From NCBI RefSeq assembly GCF_000002235.5, contig NW_022145562.1, forward strand, positions 383,501 to 447,500: a stretch of DNA of 64,000 bases, written 5' to 3'. The position numbers and the translations under genes are program-made. Below the pieces are notes generated by a model, which saw nothing but the letters and a program-made list of their open reading frames with translations, ran no database searches and had not been told where the DNA came from. How positions within the stretch are numbered: the first letter of the stretch is position 1; every line of letters starts with the position of its first letter. Positions 59,715 to 64,000 of this stretch are shown here, piece after piece. This DNA is from Strongylocentrotus purpuratus. Lineage: Eukaryota > Echinodermata > Echinoidea > Camarodonta > Strongylocentrotidae.

Positions 59715-60252
59715 TTAGGTATTATGTCCCTTTTGCAGCCAACCTCAAATTCTGTAGAACTTTGCAGGAATTATGAATATGTCATGTATGTCCTATCTGT
59801 GAAATTTGAACGTTAGCTTTGTCCTAATATTCAAATTATGCAAGAAAACCTGTTTACTTGCTAGACTTCACTGTCAGACACTATTGAGTGACTGACTGGC
59901 TTTTTTCTTCTTTGGTAATATAATAACATACATACAATGAGCTGTAGAGGGTACATGAGCATTTTGTCTCCATCAATAACCCACTTCTTGTGATGGCCAA
60001 AATTAAACTGATTGAATCTTTGCGCAGCATAAAACGTATGACCATTCGGTACAATGGTCTGAAAATCAAGACTATTACTTATTGGCTCTATAGCTCCTAA
60101 GTCGATTTGACAACTAATAGTCGTTATTTTCCCACTAGAAGGCATTTTCAAGCACCACCATTTTTTAGAGAAGTTCTAAATTAGAAATATCTTTCAAATG
60201 CCGTTAGAATATAACATTTTCATTTTTTTGGGCCTGCAAATGGGACATAGTA
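59715..60252 (-). mobile_element. Small TIR element carrying a protein-like frame
   Basis: Inserted in C relative to B (B near 38015 is empty). The ends TATTATGTCCCTTTTGCAG and CTGCAAATGGGACATAGTA are inverted. The minus strand 59861-60151 is open for 96 codons and includes VPNGHTFYAAQRFNQFNFGH; no family recognised. It could be a transposase remnant or captured exon. Confidence 0.5.
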
Positions 60253-60495
60253 CATTCATTGGATCTTTTGAAAGTGGCAAGACAGCTTAATTTTCTGATG
60301 GAAAGGGGAATAATGTTCTACGTTTTTAAAGCCGCCATTGTATAAAGTTTCTTGGTAGTTGATAGTCTGGATCTGGGTATAATTAATATAAATTCAGTTG
60401 TTGAGCGTAGGTCTGCATTTCTTCAGACATTTCTTCGCCTCTTGTGCAGCGGACTTTTAGTGTACATTAATCAGGAGCTATGCTTTGGCAACTCT

Positions 60496-60568
60496 GAGGG
60501 GTGCGATGGCCCAGTGATCTCGTAATCGGGAGGTCCCGAGTTCGTATCACTAAAGAGCGCTACTGTCC
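60496..60568 (+). mobile_element. tRNA-derived SINE head fragment
   Basis: Third copy of the GCGATGGCCCAGTGATCTCG fragment, in the same relative place as in B. Confidence 0.5.
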
Positions 60569-60571
60569 TTT

Positions 60572-60785
60572 AAGGGGGCATCTCACTGAGCGGCGAATGC
60601 TGACAAACGTTGCGAATTTTGGCAGTTGGCGACTAGTATTAGCCACCATAAGAAAATGTTAGCAATAGTATTAGCGAAGTTTAGCAACTATTTGGCAATA
60701 CTTTGCCACTATTAATGAATGTTTTGGACCTTTTACGAACCATGGCGAAACCCCAAATTCGCTACATTCGTGGCAAGCTCTCATA
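60572..60785. mobile_element. Diverged MITE related to 2642-2880
   Basis: Left end GGCATCTCACTGAGCGGCGA and an internal CCAAATTCGCTACATTCG. The right end is eroded. Confidence 0.6.
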
Positions 60786-61236
60786 CAATCTGTCTGTTTC
60801 TTAGAAAACATAATATAAAACTTACGTTCCAACAACCAAACAACTAACTTCCATTATCTCCTTCTTCACCCAGACATACTTATTATAACAGATACGCTCT
60901 AAAATATAAGCATAATATTCCCCTAAGGCCCTGACCAGAGCACTATTTTTTCTTCAAAAACTATAACCAGTCTTGAGCTGCATTATAATTGGAAGGGTGT
61001 TATAAACAAAACTTCAAACTTAATAACATTCTAACCTTCAAAAACACCTTAACTATTTTATCCCTTCACGTTTGACTACAATAGATAGGCTTACATCAGC
61101 TTTTCAATAAAACAAAAATAAGTTGTGACATTATAATCTTTCTCCAAAATATCGAACTGGAGTATTCTGTTGTATTACTTGTTTATGTACATACAAAGGG
61201 CTTATTTTCAAGAGGCACTAGATCCATGTGTGTAAC

Positions 61237-61795
61237 TCAGGATAGACCGAGCGACTTTCAACGTGGGGGGGGGGGCACCAAGAAAAAATGACACTTTCTG
61301 GGGGAAAAGGGCACCTACAAAGGGAAATATCAAAGCGAAAAGTACAATTTTTTATATATTTGTATATACCCCTACAATGTGATTACAACTATCAGGGATG
61401 ATTTCAATATTTGTTTCACTTTATACATTATAGAAGATATTGCTTAAGCATCATGCTTTGCAGTTGGGTTTGATTGTTGACAAAATTGTTTGCGAGCGAG
61501 CGAGGAAAATTTTTAAGATGTGTGAGGTCGCAGTGCGAAAAATAATGGGGAGCTTATCATTAGGAAAAGGAACAATTATCAGAGGTGAAGGGGGCACTTA
61601 TCAAAAGTGAAAAGAGGCACTTCTCGTACATAACTAGGGGCACTTACTAGAGATTAAAAGGGCACTTATGAGAATGGAAAATGGACACTTATTGCAAATG
61701 AAAATGGGAACTTGTCGAAGGAAAAGGGGCACTTTTCAAAGTAAAAGGGGCACTTCTTAATAAGTTAAAGGGGCACTTTTCCTATGTAAAACATC
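61237..61795 (+). mobile_element. hAT-like minisatellite element (copy 4, 3'-truncated)
   Basis: Orthologous in position to copy 1 (357-1655): same leader and GAGCGAGCGAG motif, then fewer minisatellite units and no right end. Sequence resumes at a point matching 2095. Confidence 0.7.
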
Positions 61796-62426
61796 ATGTG
61801 ATATTCTTGCTCAGATGCTTTCCTTTACCTTTAAGAGTTCTTTATATTGAGGAATTGGTTGATATTTTTTTTCTTGGCAATAATGCCCAAATTTAAAGAG
61901 TTAAACATATACACGACTGTAACTTTTAGCGCGTTTTGAAAATGTTTTAGGAAATATCAGGAAATAAAATGAGTGAAAAAAAAACACAATAAAGATAAAA
62001 TAAAGTGAATTTTAAAAAGAGTGAAAGGAAACAATATAACAACTACTGAACTATCTTATAAGTCATACTAATGTCCGATCCGAAAATCTTTCTCCTTGTC
62101 TCCGATCTCATCACGAATTCGTCACAGAGTCCGTATTGGCTCTCATCATTAATTTTTCTCTTCACTTTTTTTTTGTTGATGATGAATTATTGGGGGATGA
62201 TTGTACAGGCCATTCCCCCCCACCTGAAATATTGGGGGGATATATCCTGTGAGATATTGCTGTGAGAATGAAACTATGCATTGTACATGCACACATTTTA
62301 CTTGCGAGTGGTGAACAGTACGAAATAAAGATATTTTGAAACAATATTGAATATTACTCAGGACTTGATTTTGAAAAAAGGGAAACATTGCAAGTTTTAC
62401 TGTTCTGCTTTGATTCATATGGTGGA
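61796..62426. other. Proximal upstream region of gene C
   Basis: Matches 2095-2550 and 2980-3150 upstream of gene A; lacks the SINE head and MITE found there in A. No gene. Confidence 0.55.
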
Positions 62427-62459
62427 TAGGTCACGTGACGTATAAGATGGCGCCAATCA
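62427..62459 (+). promoter_or_regulatory. CACGTG palindrome and start-codon motif of gene C
   Basis: GGTCACGTGACGTATAAG followed by ATGGCGCC, identical to gene A over this stretch. Confidence 0.4.
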
Positions 62460-63891
62460 CACGGAGAGTGTATACTACATACTTGATGCTGGCCATGCTG
62501 TGTGTACTAGCTACATACCAGGGTGCATCAGGAGGTGCCAACGATGTCGAGGTAATATACGCAATAAGATTATAGTGCTCTACAGTACGTAACGAAAAAG
62601 GTTCAAACTTTGAAAATATCCTCCAAAATGATCATTGAAGGATATCTGCATGATTTTAAATGACAAAATAATGGATGAGGGTCTATTCAATAGGATGGCA
62701 CTAAAAGTATTGACAATGCGTTACGCTTGAGTGAGCATTCGCTTATTTAGATGAATATAAAAACTCGCAATCGTGTAATAGAAATCATGCAGATACAGTG
62801 AAAGTATCATTTTAGAGCATATTTTCAAAGTGTGGACTTTTTTTTATACACATTGTAAACAATATGTACTAAAATCGTTTGAAATGGAAATCCACGCGAA
62901 AAATTGTGATTCAAAAGAGTTATTCGATCACTTCTTTAGAGTTGATTCAGCTCCAAAGAAAGTGATCCCTAATTATGACACCTTTGAAAATGGATTTCCA
63001 CTCCTCTCCATTAATATAATAGTTTTGTTTAAAAATAAGTGTAATATAAGTCTTCTAATAAAGATAAGAACATATGGAAATGAAAGGTGATAAATGATTT
63101 ATATACCCGCGTTATATATTGCAACTGGCCTTGATCTGACTCCATTCACCCATCACTCATCCAATAATTCCTTATTTCATTTATTCATTCATTCATTCAT
63201 TCATTAAATAGCCCTTGTATCGTTACAGTCTAAGTTTCGTCAAATGTGTCATGACAAGATCCTCGCCTCCTTACTGTTATGCAAAAATAAGTAAAGGAAA
63301 TGCGTGCTTTTGAAATTGAATCATATTTAACAAGTAGAACTGTAATATTCTCATTTGTATATTTTGTATCCAGGAATTCACGTCTGCCTCCCCATCAACG
63401 AACAGGAACATATTGGAAGCCGTGAGTATACTGACCTGTAATATATCTTCCTCGCCGTCTTCTGATTTTCACATTTACTTTTTGTCTGTCATAATCTTCC
63501 TTTATCTGATCTGTACCTGTTGCCCATGAAATAAATTGTTATCCTCATATGACTGCTTATACAGCAGAGAATTCGAAGAGCTTGACATTGCTAAACAGGG
63601 CGTTCCTAACTTCCTACGATAAACTCACTTTACCATTTAATCCTTGATTACGCATGAAGTCTATCACTTTGCTTACCAACAAAATGAATTGTTACTCGTT
63701 GATATTTATCTCAATGTTTCACTATTTTTTATTTCAAGTCCTGTGCAACACAAGGAGAATCGTGTCGCCTCACTGGTAGTACTAGGTGTTGTGGTAATCT
63801 GGAGTGTGAAACACACAACGGAGAGAAGTGCCAGGGATCACAATCAAGCTGTATTTGTAGAAACCCATTCACCACCAATTCTGGCTTCTAG
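62447..63891 (+). CDS. Secreted cysteine-rich peptide, gene C (3 coding exons)
   Basis: Coding exons 62447-62551, 63374-63421 and 63739-63891, phase 0, about 101 aa. Exon 1 differs from gene A at two residues (D30G, P32N). Exon 2 is 48 nt (EFTSASPSTNRNILEA) with no similarity to A or B beyond the first Glu. Exon 3 (50 aa) has C-x6-C-x7-CC-x4-C-x7-C-x6-C-x-C. The last intron ends TTTCAAG, a weaker acceptor than TTACAG in A and B. Introns of 822 and 317 bp otherwise align with A and B. Secreted by signal-peptide prediction from the sequence; function unknown. Confidence 0.78.
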
Positions 63892-64000
63892 AAACCTGCT
63901 AGAAATGACTGTTCATCATGATTGAAAGTGCTCAGAGCTAGCCTTATATCAATTTACATTTACATGTAGTTAATGCTGATATAATTTGTAGGCATATACC

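Overview
AT-rich metazoan nuclear DNA: spliced small genes, a full-length L1-type LINE, Ty3-type LTR elements, tRNA-derived SINEs, hAT-like and foldback MITEs and simple repeats. No bacterial, organellar or viral genome signs. The repeat types (CAGGCGCGTAGCCAGG-ended hAT-like elements, SINEs with an ACCCAGGTG core) suggest a marine invertebrate, perhaps an echinoderm or relative. That placement is inference.

The host genes I can support are three paralogous, plus-strand, three-coding-exon genes for small secreted cysteine-rich peptides: A (3170-4561), B (47771-49224) and C (62447-63891). Each has an almost invariant signal-peptide exon, a tiny second exon of 12, 33 or 48 nt, and a third exon with the 8-cysteine order C-C-CC-C-C-CxC. 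Introns and flanks are nearly identical between copies, while the mature peptide has kept little beyond its cysteines. This is the pattern of venom, antimicrobial or other arms-race peptides and is the main discovery here.

The window is a three-copy segmental duplication. Duplicon A runs from the left edge to about 13.1 kb, B from about 37 to 52.5 kb, and C from about 59 kb past the right edge. The copies serve as filled and empty sites for one another, so many insertions can be bounded well: an hAT-like element with internal minisatellite (7494-12843) holding a deleted Ty3-type element (8367-12343) in A; two SINEs, several MITEs, a LINE tail and a whole L1-type LINE (40057-47639) in B; and a small TIR element in C.

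Between A and B, about 13.2-36.9 kb is a tandem array with a higher-order period of about 3.05 kb, made from sequence that is single-copy upstream of gene C. One array unit is split by a young, whole-looking 10.85-kb Ty3-type element (19554-30401). Just after the array, and at the matching place upstream of C, lies a conserved TATA box plus candidate non-coding first exon ending in a splice donor. The array therefore looks like an expansion just upstream of the gene B promoter.

Between B and C (52.5-59 kb) are unassigned sequence, a truncated minisatellite element, a long foldback element and an hAT-like element with about 100-bp tandem repeats. All coordinates and comparisons were read by eye; identities are approximate.
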